A stretch of 64,000 nt of DNA from WLWS01 sp965243105 (GTDB taxonomy: Bacteria > Pseudomonadota > Gammaproteobacteria > Eutrophobiales > Eutrophobiaceae): positions 310,001 to 374,000 of the forward strand of contig CBDEUC010000002.1 of assembly GCA_965243105.1 (NCBI GenBank). The letters are read 5' to 3'. This document shows positions 33,945 through 43,136 of the stretch, one piece after another. Made by a program: the position numbers and the translations under genes. The notes beneath the pieces are model-generated. The model worked only from the letters and a program-made list of their open reading frames with translations. It was not told where the DNA came from and made no database searches. Within the stretch, counting starts at the first letter, position 1, and each line of letters starts with the position of its first letter.

Positions 33945-36900
33945 TCGCCAGAATATTGGAGCGCGATTTCCCTGGCCTGGCGAAAATCTGGTTTTCCACT
34001 TCCCAGTTTTGGTATCTCATCAACTTCGATAAAGATAGATGGAAGCATCAATGCCGGAAAATCTGAGTCCAACAAGTCTGTTCGGAGTTGCTCAACATTA
34101 TCAATTCCACATACTAGCAAGATGATTTTTTCTCCTTTTTTATCATCAGGGATGTTGGTAGCCATGATATCAACCTCATGGTCGCCGATTATTTCACGAA
34201 CTTTCTCTTCAACTGCGCCAAGACTGACCATTTCGCCACCGAGTTTTGCAAATCGGGAATAACGATCGACGATTACGAGGAAGCCATCTTCATCGAGATG
34301 CCCCTTGTCGCCTGACTTGTACCATCTCTTGCCATCCAGTTCGACGATGGCTTCAGCAGTTTTTTCAGGGTCGTCAAGGTAACCGAGCATAACCTGGGTT
34401 CCTCCGATAAGAATTAAACCATCCTGGTTAGCTTCAAGTTCTTGCAGCGTATCGGGGTCAACAATCTTGAAGCTGGTTCCGGGTAATGGCATGCCAACCG
34501 TCCCTTCCTTGGAACCGAGTTGCACCCTCCAGTACCTGGCATCAAGGTGATCCGGAATATTTACACTCGCTACCGGTGTAGTTTCAGTTGCCCCGTAGCC
34601 TTCGTATATATCCTTGTTAAATTTCAGCTTGAAGGCTGTCCTGACATCTTCACCAAGTTTTTCTGCGCCTGCAACCACGACTCGAAGTGAGTCAAACATC
34701 AGTGGGTGTACACGACTATTCCTGGTGTATAGCCGTAGAAAAGTAGATGTGCCACAAAGTATTGTTGCCCTGTACCGGACTATCGCCTTACCAATGTTCA
34801 CGCCGTCGGTTGGATCCGGATGACAAACAACGGGAATCCCCTCGATCAGTGGCATGAAAGTAGTCACAGTGAGCCCAAAGGCATGAAAAAGGGGCAAGGT
34901 CGCCATCATGACATCGGTATTCTCTGTATTTAATACATCGGAAATTTGCTTGAGATTGGCCATGATGTTGCGGTGACTTAACATGACACCCTTGGGCTCA
35001 CCTTCGCTGCCACTTGAGAAAAGAATCGCAGCGCAATCGTCCAGGGGAACATTACGACAATAAATCATCTTCAGGGAAAACAGGGGCAGGACACTTATAA
35101 ATATTATGTCCGACACCAGGGCAGGGCGATTTAACTGTTCTGCCATGTCCTCAAGATAGTGGACGTCGTGTTGCTCAAGCAGATGCCCAGGTGAAATGCC
35201 GCGCGAGGCGAGTTTTTCGATAAATTTCCTGGAAGTATAGATAGTCGAAAGGTCCGCCTTCCTGGAGCAGGCTAGCAGGCTTTCTTCGCTATTACTGAAA
35301 TTAAGATTGACCACTGTTTTGCCACACATGAGTACAGCCATGTTCATCATTGCCCCGGCGCTACTGGTTGGCAAGAGCAGGCCAATATTGTCACCACTGG
35401 CATGTCGTCGAATATGCCTGGCAAAAGCGATCGTCACCGCAGCCATTTTCCGATAAGAGAGGGCAGAACCATTTGAATCGACAATGGCTGGTTCCGAAGC
35501 CATGCGTTTCACGGTGGCTAACCAGGCGTGGGACAGGATGGGCAGTGTCTCCGTGTAGCGTTGCCAGGATTCAATGGAGAGGTCAAATATACGTTGCTTC
35601 AATTCTTCGACACGGGTATCAATAGGAAGAGGGGTGCCAAAGGACACGATGATGTCACGCTTTACGCTGTCTCCCCTGATAGATTTCAACTTGTCGCTGG
35701 ATCTAGAAAACCAGCTGCCCCACAGGCCACGCAGGTAAAAGGGTAAAATGATTCCGTTCGCTCCCTCGGCGGCCCTTTCATAGCCTGTCTGGAAAACCGC
35801 AAGCTGACCGGAACGACTGATTGTTCCCTCAGGAAAGAGGCAAACAACCTCTCCTGCATTAAGCAGGTCAGTAATTGAACCCAGGGCATTTTTGCTTGAG
35901 CCGCGGGATATTGGTATCACGCCAAAAAAGTCCAGGAAGCGCCTCAGGTACCAACGCTCATAAATACTTCGTTCCATTACGAACCGGATGGGACGAGGTG
36001 ATGCCATTTGCAGGATAGCCCAATCTATCCAGCTGATGTGATTGCCCAGCATCAACACGCCGCCACTCTCAGGCATGTTTCTCAATCCGAGGACTTCGAG
36101 ACTGTAACGACGACCAATCACTATGCTAACCAGGAAGCGCAACAGCGACTGGGGAAGGGTGTAGAGAGTGTAAAGGGCACCACCGATTGCAACACAGGAG
36201 AGGATGATAAACAGGCCCACGCTTCCAATGCCGTAGTAGGCAAAGATGACAGTCAGCGCCAGGAAACTCAGCATGACCACGTTTTGAATGAAGTTATTAC
36301 CTGCAAGCACTCGGCCCAGGTTCTTTTCACCAGCATGGAACTGGATAAGGGCATTCAGCGGGATAATGAAACATCCGCCGAACAGGCCAAGCGATAGAAA
36401 TGTGAGACTGATTAATACCGGGTTCTCAAAACCGGGCAAAAGGATGAGACAGGTTGCTACGCCAAAAGAACCAAGCGGGATCAGGCCTGTTTCAATATGA
36501 TTCCTGGACACCCTGCCTGCGATCAAGGACCCCAGCATGATGCCTATTCCGGCACAAGCTATCATTCCCTGGATTATTGCAGTGTTACTGACGAGCATGG
36601 TTTCCTCTGCATACACTGGAAAAGCGGCAATCATGACCTGGGAGATTGCCCAGAATATGGAAAGGCCAATAATGGAGAGAAAAATTATCTTGTGACCCTT
36701 GACTGACTCCAGGTTGCTCCTGAGGTAGGTGCCGGAGCGATATTTTCCAATATCAAAGCTAAGAGCCCTGTCCGTTTCCTTTTTTTGCGGCAGGAAATGC
36801 GCGCTGGTTAATTCAATAATGGCGTTAAAAACAAGGAACCAGCCGAGTGGGGCGATGAGCAATAGAATGTCGGACCTGGACTCGTATTCTTCGCCAGAAA

Positions 36901-37396
36901 GCATTATTTCGAAGAGAACTGAATAGATAAATATTCCTGCCAGTATCGCGATGGTTGTCACGGCCTGGACAACCCCGTTCGCTACAGCAAGTCGATCTTT
37001 TCCAACAAGTTCCTTGATATAGCCATACTTGGCAGGAGAATAAAATGCACTTTGCATGGCCAGGATGAAAGTCATACAAAAGGCAGGCCAGAACCAGCCA
37101 AGGTAGTAAAAAAGTGTTATAAAACTGGTTAACAGCAGTACCACCCAGGCGCTAAAGCGCATTACGCGATTCTTGGGAAACTTGTCCGACAGGAATCCGG
37201 CGGGTGTGAACAGTAATATAAAGGGCAGCAGGATTAAGGCATTTACGATTGCAATAAGTATTATTTGTGTTTGCCCCTCATAAATCTTGAGAATGGTGTT
37301 TTGAATGACGATCTTATGTCCGAGGTCGACAAAAGCATTAAGAAAAATCATCAGGGTGTAGGCGAAAAAACCTTTTGTTCGAAATAATTTAAACAT
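33941..37396 (-). CDS. LplT-PlsC-AMP ligase fusion (acyl-ACP synthetase / lysophospholipid acyltransferase, Aas type)
   Basis: 1151 residues with three domains. Residues 1-420: MFS-type transporter resembling LplT (SPAKYGYIKELVG, DKFPKNRVMRFSA). Residues 430-630: PlsC acyltransferase with HX4D His453-Asp458 in GNHISWIDW and FPEGTISRSG near 520. Residues 650-1151: ANL ligase with ILFSSGSEGEPKGVMLSHRN, GYGATETTPVAS and KSGDKGHLDEDG. The full chain would flip lysophospholipid, activate a fatty acid on ACP and re-acylate. In E. coli, LplT and Aas are separate; fused forms are known elsewhere in Proteobacteria. The C-terminal SGKPDFRQ keeps the catalytic Lys. Confidence 0.92.
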   Translation of the reverse strand: MFKLFRTKGFFAYTLMIFLNAFVDLGHKIVIQNTILKIYEGQTQIILIAIVNALILLPFILLFTPAGFLSDKFPKNRVMRFSAWVVLLLTSFITLFYYLGWFWPAFCMTFILAMQSAFYSPAKYGYIKELVGKDRLAVANGVVQAVTTIAILAGIFIYSVLFEIMLSGEEYESRSDILLLIAPLGWFLVFNAIIELTSAHFLPQKKETDRALSFDIGKYRSGTYLRSNLESVKGHKIIFLSIIGLSIFWAISQVMIAAFPVYAEETMLVSNTAIIQGMIACAGIGIMLGSLIAGRVSRNHIETGLIPLGSFGVATCLILLPGFENPVLISLTFLSLGLFGGCFIIPLNALIQFHAGEKNLGRVLAGNNFIQNVVMLSFLALTVIFAYYGIGSVGLFIILSCVAIGGALYTLYTLPQSLLRFLVSIVIGRRYSLEVLGLRNMPESGGVLMLGNHISWIDWAILQMASPRPIRFVMERSIYERWYLRRFLDFFGVIPISRGSSKNALGSITDLLNAGEVVCLFPEGTISRSGQLAVFQTGYERAAEGANGIILPFYLRGLWGSWFSRSSDKLKSIRGDSVKRDIIVSFGTPLPIDTRVEELKQRIFDLSIESWQRYTETLPILSHAWLATVKRMASEPAIVDSNGSALSYRKMAAVTIAFARHIRRHASGDNIGLLLPTSSAGAMMNMAVLMCGKTVVNLNFSNSEESLLACSRKADLSTIYTSRKFIEKLASRGISPGHLLEQHDVHYLEDMAEQLNRPALVSDIIFISVLPLFSLKMIYCRNVPLDDCAAILFSSGSEGEPKGVMLSHRNIMANLKQISDVLNTENTDVMMATLPLFHAFGLTVTTFMPLIEGIPVVCHPDPTDGVNIGKAIVRYRATILCGTSTFLRLYTRNSRVHPLMFDSLRVVVAGAEKLGEDVRTAFKLKFNKDIYEGYGATETTPVASVNIPDHLDARYWRVQLGSKEGTVGMPLPGTSFKIVDPDTLQELEANQDGLILIGGTQVMLGYLDDPEKTAEAIVELDGKRWYKSGDKGHLDEDGFLVIVDRYSRFAKLGGEMVSLGAVEEKVREIIGDHEVDIMATNIPDDKKGEKIILLVCGIDNVEQLRTDLLDSDFPALMLPSIFIEVDEIPKLGSGKPDFRQAREIALQYSGD

Positions 37397-37593
37397 GGGA
37401 CCGTTCCCTCAACGGCATGAGGATGATTTACATAATTGAGTATCAGGCATTCAGCGAAATATTCCCTGTCTTGCAGGTTGTGGGATACAACTCCCTTGAA
37501 ACCCACCGCCAGTGTATTGGAAACAACGGACAGAGTGAATATTTGTTTTAATACACCGGCGTTGATAAATATACAGACCAGCCATGGCAGGAC

Positions 37594-39498
37594 ATGATAA
37601 TAAGACTTGAAAATGTAACGCTACGACGCGGACCCAATAAATTGCTGGATAATTGTAGTTTCGTAATGCAAAAAGGCGATCATATCGGGCTAATCGGCGC
37701 AAACGGGGTAGGAAAAACCAGCTTGCTTGGTCTTTTCAGTAGAACACTTGAACTGGATAGCGGAGAGCTAACAATCGCCAGGGGATTGAGAATCGCGCAC
37801 ATGGAGCAGGAGATGCCCGGTTCGGGGAAAACTGCAGTTGAATTTGTTCTCGATGGGGACAGTGAATTACGCCGGCTACAGGCAGCGCTTGCCACGGCAG
37901 AACAGGAAGGGCGGCAGGACAGCCTTGCAATCATTCACGAACAACTTGAGATTGCAGGAGCCTACGATGCTAACTCACGCGCGGAAAGTATTCTCTCGGG
38001 ACTCGGTTTTAGCGAAACAGACCTGGTTTTACCCTACAGTCATTTCTCCGGGGGCTGGAGGATACGCTTAAACCTGGCACGTGTTCTATTTTGCCCCGCG
38101 GATCTTTTGCTGCTGGATGAGCCAACCAACCATCTCGATCTCGATGCAACCATCTGGCTCGAGGACTGGCTGAACAAGTACCAGGGGGCAATTTTACTTA
38201 TTTCGCATGATCGTCATTTCCTTGATAAGACCGTAAAGCAGGTTGCCCGAATTGAAAGCCAACAGCTAAAAACATTCAGGGGGAATTATAGTGACTATGA
38301 GCAACAGCGAAGCGAGGAATTATCCCAACAACAGGCCCTGTTTGAAAAGCAACAGCGCAGGAAAAAAGAAATTGAGGCCTTTGTAACCCGCTTCAGGGCT
38401 AAAGCCTCAAAGGCAAGGCAGGCCCAGAGCCGACTCAAGGAACTCAATCGAATGGAGCAGATTGCCGCTGCTAACATCAATTCACCCTTTGCTTTCAAAA
38501 TTAGTACCGAGGGTAAGCTATCGGATCCATTAATTAAGCTAAGAGATGTTGCAGTAGGATATGACAACACGAGGATACTTGAAAATGTGCAGCTAAGTAT
38601 CAGTCCAGGTGACAGGATCGGTATCCTTGGTCGTAATGGTGCAGGAAAAACCACGCTTCTTAAATCGCTGGCAGGTGAATTAGAGCTCCTTGATGGTGAG
38701 AAAACAGAAGGACTTCACTTGAGTTCTGCCTATTTTGCACAGCACCAGGTAGAGGAGCTTGACCTGGCTGCCAGTCCCTATCTCCACCTCCTTAGGAATA
38801 GCAAAAATGCAACAGACCAGGAAATCCGGAATTTTCTTGGAGGTTTTAATTTCAGGGGCGAACGAGTGGATGAGCGCGTAGGTATATTTAGTGGAGGCGA
38901 GAAAGCCCGCCTGGCCCTCGCAATAATTGCCTGGAAGAAACCGAACCTGCTATTCATGGATGAACCTACCAATCATCTTGATATGGAAATGCGACAATCA
39001 CTGATTTTTGCCTTGCAGGAATACCAGGGTGCCCTGGTAATGATTTCCCATGACAGGCACCTGCTCTCCAGTTGTGTAAATGAATTCTGGCTTGTCGAGG
39101 ATGGCAAGCTGGCAAGCTATGAAGGTGACCTGGAAGAGTACCAGCGTGCACTGATACAGGTTAAACAGGGCGCGAATAGAGCAAATGGCACAAGAAATAG
39201 TAAAAGGAAAAGACAGGAGCAGGCTGAAGCAAGGAAAAAATTAAGTCCGCTAAAGAAAAAACTTGCTTTACTTGAAAATGAAATAAAAACTGTTCGGGCG
39301 ACACTGGTCGGGATAGAAAATGAACTTGGGGAGCCCGGGATTTACGGTGCCGAGAGAAAATCTGAGCTTCAGCAAATGTTGAAAGAACAGGGACGTTTAC
39401 AGGTAGAAGTTGAAGAAAAGGAACTGGCCTGGTTCAGAACGCAGGAAGAGCTTGACAGGCTGGCCCTGGAAATTGAAGAAAATATTAATGAAAAATAA
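37594..39498 (+). CDS. yheS: ABC-F family ATPase YheS
   Basis: 634 residues, two ABC domains joined by a linker. Seen: Walker A GANGVGKTS and GRNGAGKTT, signatures FSGGWRIRL and FSGGEKARL, Walker B LLLDEPTNHLD and LFMDEPTNHLD, plus a C-terminal charged coiled coil. The text follows E. coli YheS closely in both halves, including YHFR-like linker parts (FRAKASKARQAQSR). Cytosolic, ribosome-associated rather than a transporter; detailed role not established. Its last 11 bases overlap trhO. Divergent from the Aas fusion, 197 bases between. Confidence 0.93.
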   Translation: MIIRLENVTLRRGPNKLLDNCSFVMQKGDHIGLIGANGVGKTSLLGLFSRTLELDSGELTIARGLRIAHMEQEMPGSGKTAVEFVLDGDSELRRLQAALATAEQEGRQDSLAIIHEQLEIAGAYDANSRAESILSGLGFSETDLVLPYSHFSGGWRIRLNLARVLFCPADLLLLDEPTNHLDLDATIWLEDWLNKYQGAILLISHDRHFLDKTVKQVARIESQQLKTFRGNYSDYEQQRSEELSQQQALFEKQQRRKKEIEAFVTRFRAKASKARQAQSRLKELNRMEQIAAANINSPFAFKISTEGKLSDPLIKLRDVAVGYDNTRILENVQLSISPGDRIGILGRNGAGKTTLLKSLAGELELLDGEKTEGLHLSSAYFAQHQVEELDLAASPYLHLLRNSKNATDQEIRNFLGGFNFRGERVDERVGIFSGGEKARLALAIIAWKKPNLLFMDEPTNHLDMEMRQSLIFALQEYQGALVMISHDRHLLSSCVNEFWLVEDGKLASYEGDLEEYQRALIQVKQGANRANGTRNSKRKRQEQAEARKKLSPLKKKLALLENEIKTVRATLVGIENELGEPGIYGAERKSELQQMLKEQGRLQVEVEEKELAWFRTQEELDRLALEIEENINEK

Positions 39499-40456
39499 CA
39501 TTGATACTGAAGAGAGTAGCCGCATCGCGGTACTGGCTTTCTACAAGTTCTCGAACCTGCACGCGATGGATGAACTGCACTCTTATTTACTCGATTTTTG
39601 CAGGGAAAGAGGCATAAAAGGCACTATTCTCCTGGCGCCGGAGGGCATCAATGGCACTGTTGCCGGAAAACAGGGTGCTATAGAGGCACTGATCGCGGAA
39701 TTTGATTCAATTGATGGTTTGCCGGGCATGGAAAGAAAAATCTCCTTTGCCGATGAACCGCCCTTTCATCGATTGAAGGTAAAAATCAAGAAGGAAATCG
39801 TGACAATGGGTGTTCCGGGTATTGACGTTGCCAACAGGACCGGGGTTCATCTTGACGCGAAAGAATGGAATCAGCTAATAGAAAATGAAGATGTTCTTGT
39901 GCTGGATACTCGAAACCAGTACGAGATCGATATCGGTACTTTTAAAAATGCCATATCACCGTGCACTGATACTTTCAGGGAATTTCCGGGATATGTTGAA
40001 CAGGCACTTGGTGCTGACAGGAAGAAAAAAATCGCCATGTTCTGCACCGGAGGCATACGCTGTGAAAAAGCTTCCGCTTACCTGGTGGAGCAGGGCTTTG
40101 ATGAAGTTTACCAGCTCAATGGCGGTATCCTGCGATACCTTGAAGAGGTTGAGCCAAAAGAAAATTTATGGCGCGGTGAATGCTTCGTGTTTGATTCCCG
40201 CGTATCCGTGGACGCCAATCTCGATCCCGGCAGTTACAAGCAATGCTTTGCCTGTCGACATCCCCTGTCCGAGGAACAACTTGAATCTGACAAGTATCGT
40301 GAGGGTGTATCGTGCCCGATGTGTTTTGATAGCCTGGATGAGAAGAAAAGAGCTTCAGTCGAGGAACGGCAAAAACAGGTGGCCCTTGCAGAAGCGAGGA
40401 ACCAGCAGCATATCGGTGCGATAATGCCTGGAAGCAGCGGCATGAAAAAAGGCTGA
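39488..40456 (+). CDS. trhO: tRNA uridine(34) hydroxylase TrhO
   Basis: 322 residues. Oxygen-dependent hydroxylation of U34 in tRNA to 5-hydroxyuridine. Seen: N-terminal UPF0176 part (GTILLAPEGINGTVAG, 46-60), rhodanese domain with catalytic Cys186 in MFCTGGIRCEKAS, and a Cys-rich C-terminal part (QCFACRHPLS, SCPMCFDSL). ATG 39488 is chosen because it gives the family N-terminus and an 11-base overlap with yheS; the frame extends to 39410 inside yheS. Same strand as the GST gene, 9 bases on. Confidence 0.93.
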   Translation: MKNNIDTEESSRIAVLAFYKFSNLHAMDELHSYLLDFCRERGIKGTILLAPEGINGTVAGKQGAIEALIAEFDSIDGLPGMERKISFADEPPFHRLKVKIKKEIVTMGVPGIDVANRTGVHLDAKEWNQLIENEDVLVLDTRNQYEIDIGTFKNAISPCTDTFREFPGYVEQALGADRKKKIAMFCTGGIRCEKASAYLVEQGFDEVYQLNGGILRYLEEVEPKENLWRGECFVFDSRVSVDANLDPGSYKQCFACRHPLSEEQLESDKYREGVSCPMCFDSLDEKKRASVEERQKQVALAEARNQQHIGAIMPGSSGMKKG

Positions 40457-40465
40457 TTTCCGGTA

Positions 40466-41122
40466 ATGCCCGCAGGTACTCTTCCAGTGCTTTACAGTTT
40501 CCGGCGCTGTCCATACGCGATTCGCGCCAGGATGGCGATCGCAAGTGCTGGCATTCCCTGTGAGCTGCGCGAGGTGAAGTTATCTAACAAGCCCGGTGAG
40601 ATGTTAAGACTCTCCCCAAAGGGCACGGTACCAGTGCTACACCTGCCCGGTGGGGAAGTGATCGATGAGAGTCTCGAAGTCATGCACTGGGCCTTGCAGC
40701 AGAAGGATCCTGGAAGCTGGTTGAGACTTGATTCTGCGACCGCCAAAGCACTGATAAGTAAAAACGATAGTGAGTTCAAGTCAAACCTGGACAGGTATAA
40801 GTACCACGTGCGCTATCCGGAAAATTCACAGTTGGCTTATCGGCGGGCGGCCGAAGGATTCCTGCAGATAATCGAAAAAGCGCTGCTATCGCATCACGGC
40901 AGGGGCTTGCTGCAGGATAATATTACCCTTGCAGATATTGCCATATTCCCATTTATCAGGCAGTTCTCCCGGGTAGACTATGACTGGTTCAGGAACAGCG
41001 ACTACCGCTCGACAATTGCCTGGCTTGACGAATTGGAAGGTTCAACACTGTTCAAGCAAATTATGCTCAAGTACGAACCCTGGCAGGCAGAGCAGGGTAA
41101 TAGCTATGCCTTTCCCGCATAA
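40466..41122 (+). CDS. Glutathione S-transferase family protein
   Basis: 218 residues. Thioredoxin-like N-domain with CPYAIRARM (Cys15), cis-Pro in GTVPVLHLPGG and the glutathione-contacting DESLEVMHW (about 70-78); helical C-domain with LADIAIFPFIRQFSRVD. The Cys active site suggests an Omega/Beta-like or lyase-type GST, working in thiol transfer. Its 3' end overlaps the convergent lysR stop by 19 bases. Confidence 0.88.
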   Translation: MPAGTLPVLYSFRRCPYAIRARMAIASAGIPCELREVKLSNKPGEMLRLSPKGTVPVLHLPGGEVIDESLEVMHWALQQKDPGSWLRLDSATAKALISKNDSEFKSNLDRYKYHVRYPENSQLAYRRAAEGFLQIIEKALLSHHGRGLLQDNITLADIAIFPFIRQFSRVDYDWFRNSDYRSTIAWLDELEGSTLFKQIMLKYEPWQAEQGNSYAFPA

Positions 41123-42015
41123 GCGCCGGCGAATTTCAGCCTGTCTTCTTCAATTTTCTCCACCAGGAAGTCAAAAACTATCTTGATTCGCGCACTTTTA
41201 AACAGGTCAACATGGGTCACTACCCAGGCGTCAAAAGCATAGTCAAATGTCGAGGGCATGATGCGCTCAAGATTATCCCTGGTGTCGGCAAAGAAACAAC
41301 CAACCGCACCAATTCCAGCATCCTGCTGCAGGGCATTAACGATGCCTGAATTGCTGGTGTAGCGCTGCAGGACATTTTTCTCACCGAAAAGCTTTTCCAG
41401 TTTTTTTAATGCCGGAATATTGAAAATAGTTTCGTCATAGCTGACAAAGCGGTGTTGTGATAGCTCTCTGATGCTTTCAGGACGGCCATACCTGTCCAGG
41501 TAGGCCCTGGATGCGTAAAGCCCGTAGTGAAACTGTGCTGCCTTGCGTACGACGAGATCCAGCTGCTGCGGACGTGCAAACCTTACCGCAATGTCTGCTT
41601 CGCGCTTGAACAGGTCAAGAGTTCGATTTTCCACCACGACTTCGACTCGTAGACCGGGGAAACGCTCATGAAATTCGGGCAACTTTGAAGGCAACCAGCT
41701 GTTTCCCATTTGATCGGTCATGGTGATCCTGACAATGCCTTCCAGGCTCTGGTCGGCACCTCCGGCAATACGCTCAATGGCGCGGGCGTTTTCTGCCATA
41801 TTGCGGGCGTAATCGAGGATTTTTTCACCGACCGGGGTAGGGACGAGACCGCGAGAGCTACGCTTGAACAGCAGCGTCTTGAGCTCTGATTCCAGCTGTT
41901 CGATTCGCCTACCCACGCTGGGCTGGCTGCTACCCAGCTGGCGCGCGGCGCCACTCAGGCTACCGGTTTCCGCCACTGCCACGACGTCTCGTAGTGCATT
42001 CCACTCAATATTCAT
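41104..42015 (-). CDS. LysR-family transcriptional regulator
   Basis: 303 residues. N-terminal winged helix-turn-helix: VVAVAETGSLSGAARQLGSSQPSVGRRIEQLE (about 11-42), then the periplasmic-binding-protein-like effector domain. It probably controls itself and the divergent gene at 42116, 100 bases away; the region has a repeated ATTCATAAAT, a candidate site. Effector unknown. Confidence 0.92.
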   Translation of the reverse strand: MNIEWNALRDVVAVAETGSLSGAARQLGSSQPSVGRRIEQLESELKTLLFKRSSRGLVPTPVGEKILDYARNMAENARAIERIAGGADQSLEGIVRITMTDQMGNSWLPSKLPEFHERFPGLRVEVVVENRTLDLFKREADIAVRFARPQQLDLVVRKAAQFHYGLYASRAYLDRYGRPESIRELSQHRFVSYDETIFNIPALKKLEKLFGEKNVLQRYTSNSGIVNALQQDAGIGAVGCFFADTRDNLERIMPSTFDYAFDAWVVTHVDLFKSARIKIVFDFLVEKIEEDRLKFAGAYAGKA

Positions 42016-42061
42016 AAATGAATAAGTAATATATAAATAACGGTCTAGTTAATTCATAAAT
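42010..42061. repeat. Direct repeat ATTCATAAAT in the lysR divergent region
   Basis: Exact ATTCATAAAT at 42010-42019 and 42052-42061, 42 bases apart, four helical turns. The first copy lies in a palindrome, TTCATAAATGAA (42011-42022), that covers the lysR start codon. Could be the autoregulatory LysR site. Confidence 0.4.
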
Positions 42062-42115
42062 ATATATCATAATTACACCCCGAATCCTCAAACAACGCAA
42101 GTGGAGCAGCAAGAA

Positions 42116-42610
42116 ATGAAAAACTATGACTGGAAATTAAGTAGCCTGGCTTTAATGTTAGTTATTATGAGTCCTATGCAAGCCGTTGTAAGTAAAGAAA
42201 ATATAGAATCTGGTGTAAACTGGATCATCCTCGGTGAATCACCCCTGCTGGATCGCAGCAGCAAGTACCTGCACAAGGGCCAGGCAAAAAGGGGCTTACG
42301 CTATGCACGCAAGGCCCTGCAGCGCAAGCTTTCACCCCAGGGCATGAAGATTGCCCATCACAATCTTTGCCTGGGTTACGTTTCCCAGGGTGAGCAGGAG
42401 AAGGCAGTACAGCACTGTGATTATGCCCAGCTCAACATGCCCAGCGGATATTTTCTTAAAAAAGTCAGTGAAGGGCTTTACCGCGTCACTTCCTATCGCT
42501 CTGACAGCGTGGAACTACCGGCACTTGAGAGCGTAGTGGCACGCAACCTGGAGATCCATGGAATCGCGGCTAACAAGCACCGGGTAGCAGGGCTGGTAAT
42601 GGAGAAGTGA
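42116..42610 (+). CDS. Secreted TPR-like protein
   Basis: 164 residues. Signal peptide MKNYDWKLSSLALMLVIMSPMQA, then a helical part reading like one or two TPR units: YLHKGQAKRGLRYARKAL and AHHNLCLGYVSQGEQEKAVQHCDYA (two Cys could form a disulfide). The ATG at 42116 is chosen over GTG 42101 because GGAG lies 9 bases before it. Divergent from lysR and possibly controlled by it. Function unknown. Ends before a strong terminator. Confidence 0.65.
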   Translation: MKNYDWKLSSLALMLVIMSPMQAVVSKENIESGVNWIILGESPLLDRSSKYLHKGQAKRGLRYARKALQRKLSPQGMKIAHHNLCLGYVSQGEQEKAVQHCDYAQLNMPSGYFLKKVSEGLYRVTSYRSDSVELPALESVVARNLEIHGIAANKHRVAGLVMEK

Positions 42611-42642
42611 TTCCATTCCACGTGGTTTTGGAGTAAGTATAT

Positions 42643-42678
42643 AAAGGGTGAGTCCAGGTGGATTCACCCTTTTTTTTT
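42643..42678 (+). terminator. Rho-independent terminator
   Basis: Stem AAAGGGTGAGTCC / GGATTCACCCTTT with loop AGGT and one G-T wobble, followed by a run of T. It ends the secreted TPR-like gene. Confidence 0.9.
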
Positions 42679-42703
42679 GCGCGGGAAAAATTGGAGGGAA
42701 TTT

Positions 42704-43099
42704 ATGAATATACCCGAGGGATTTCATACGCTTAACCCCTACATGTTCATAGATAATGCGGATGACTACCTGGTGTTTCTAAAACAGGGGCTTGGTGCCG
42801 AGGAAGTGCACTGTAGCAGGAGGGAGGATGGCAAAATTGCCAATGCACAGCTGCGAATTGGAAACAGCATGATCATGCTAAGCGAATCTACGGGGGACTT
42901 TCCATCCATGTGTAGCGCCTATTACCTGTTCGTGGCGGATGCAGATGCAAGCATGGAGCGAGCGCAGCAAGTCGGCGCACGAGTGATTATGAAAGTCACC
43001 GACATGCCCTACGGTGACAGGCAGGGAGGCGTAAGAGATAGCGCCGGGAATATCTGGTGGATTTCCCAGCGCCTGTCAGGTGAAGCCTATGACGCCTGA
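42704..43099 (+). CDS. VOC/glyoxalase-like protein, PhnB type
   Basis: 131 residues of the vicinal-oxygen-chelate fold: LNPYMFIDNADDYLVFLKQGLGAEE opening, IMLSESTG, ERAQQVGARVIMKVTDMPYGDRQGGVRDSAGNIWWIS ending. The metal ligands of true glyoxalases are not all evident, as in most PhnB-like proteins. GGAGGG at 42693 marks the start ATG 42704. Function unknown. 37 bases upstream of the methyltransferase. Confidence 0.83.
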   Translation: MNIPEGFHTLNPYMFIDNADDYLVFLKQGLGAEEVHCSRREDGKIANAQLRIGNSMIMLSESTGDFPSMCSAYYLFVADADASMERAQQVGARVIMKVTDMPYGDRQGGVRDSAGNIWWISQRLSGEAYDA

Positions 43100-43136
43100 G
43101 TAGTTTAACGGTCATTAGCAAGATTGAGTAAAGTCC

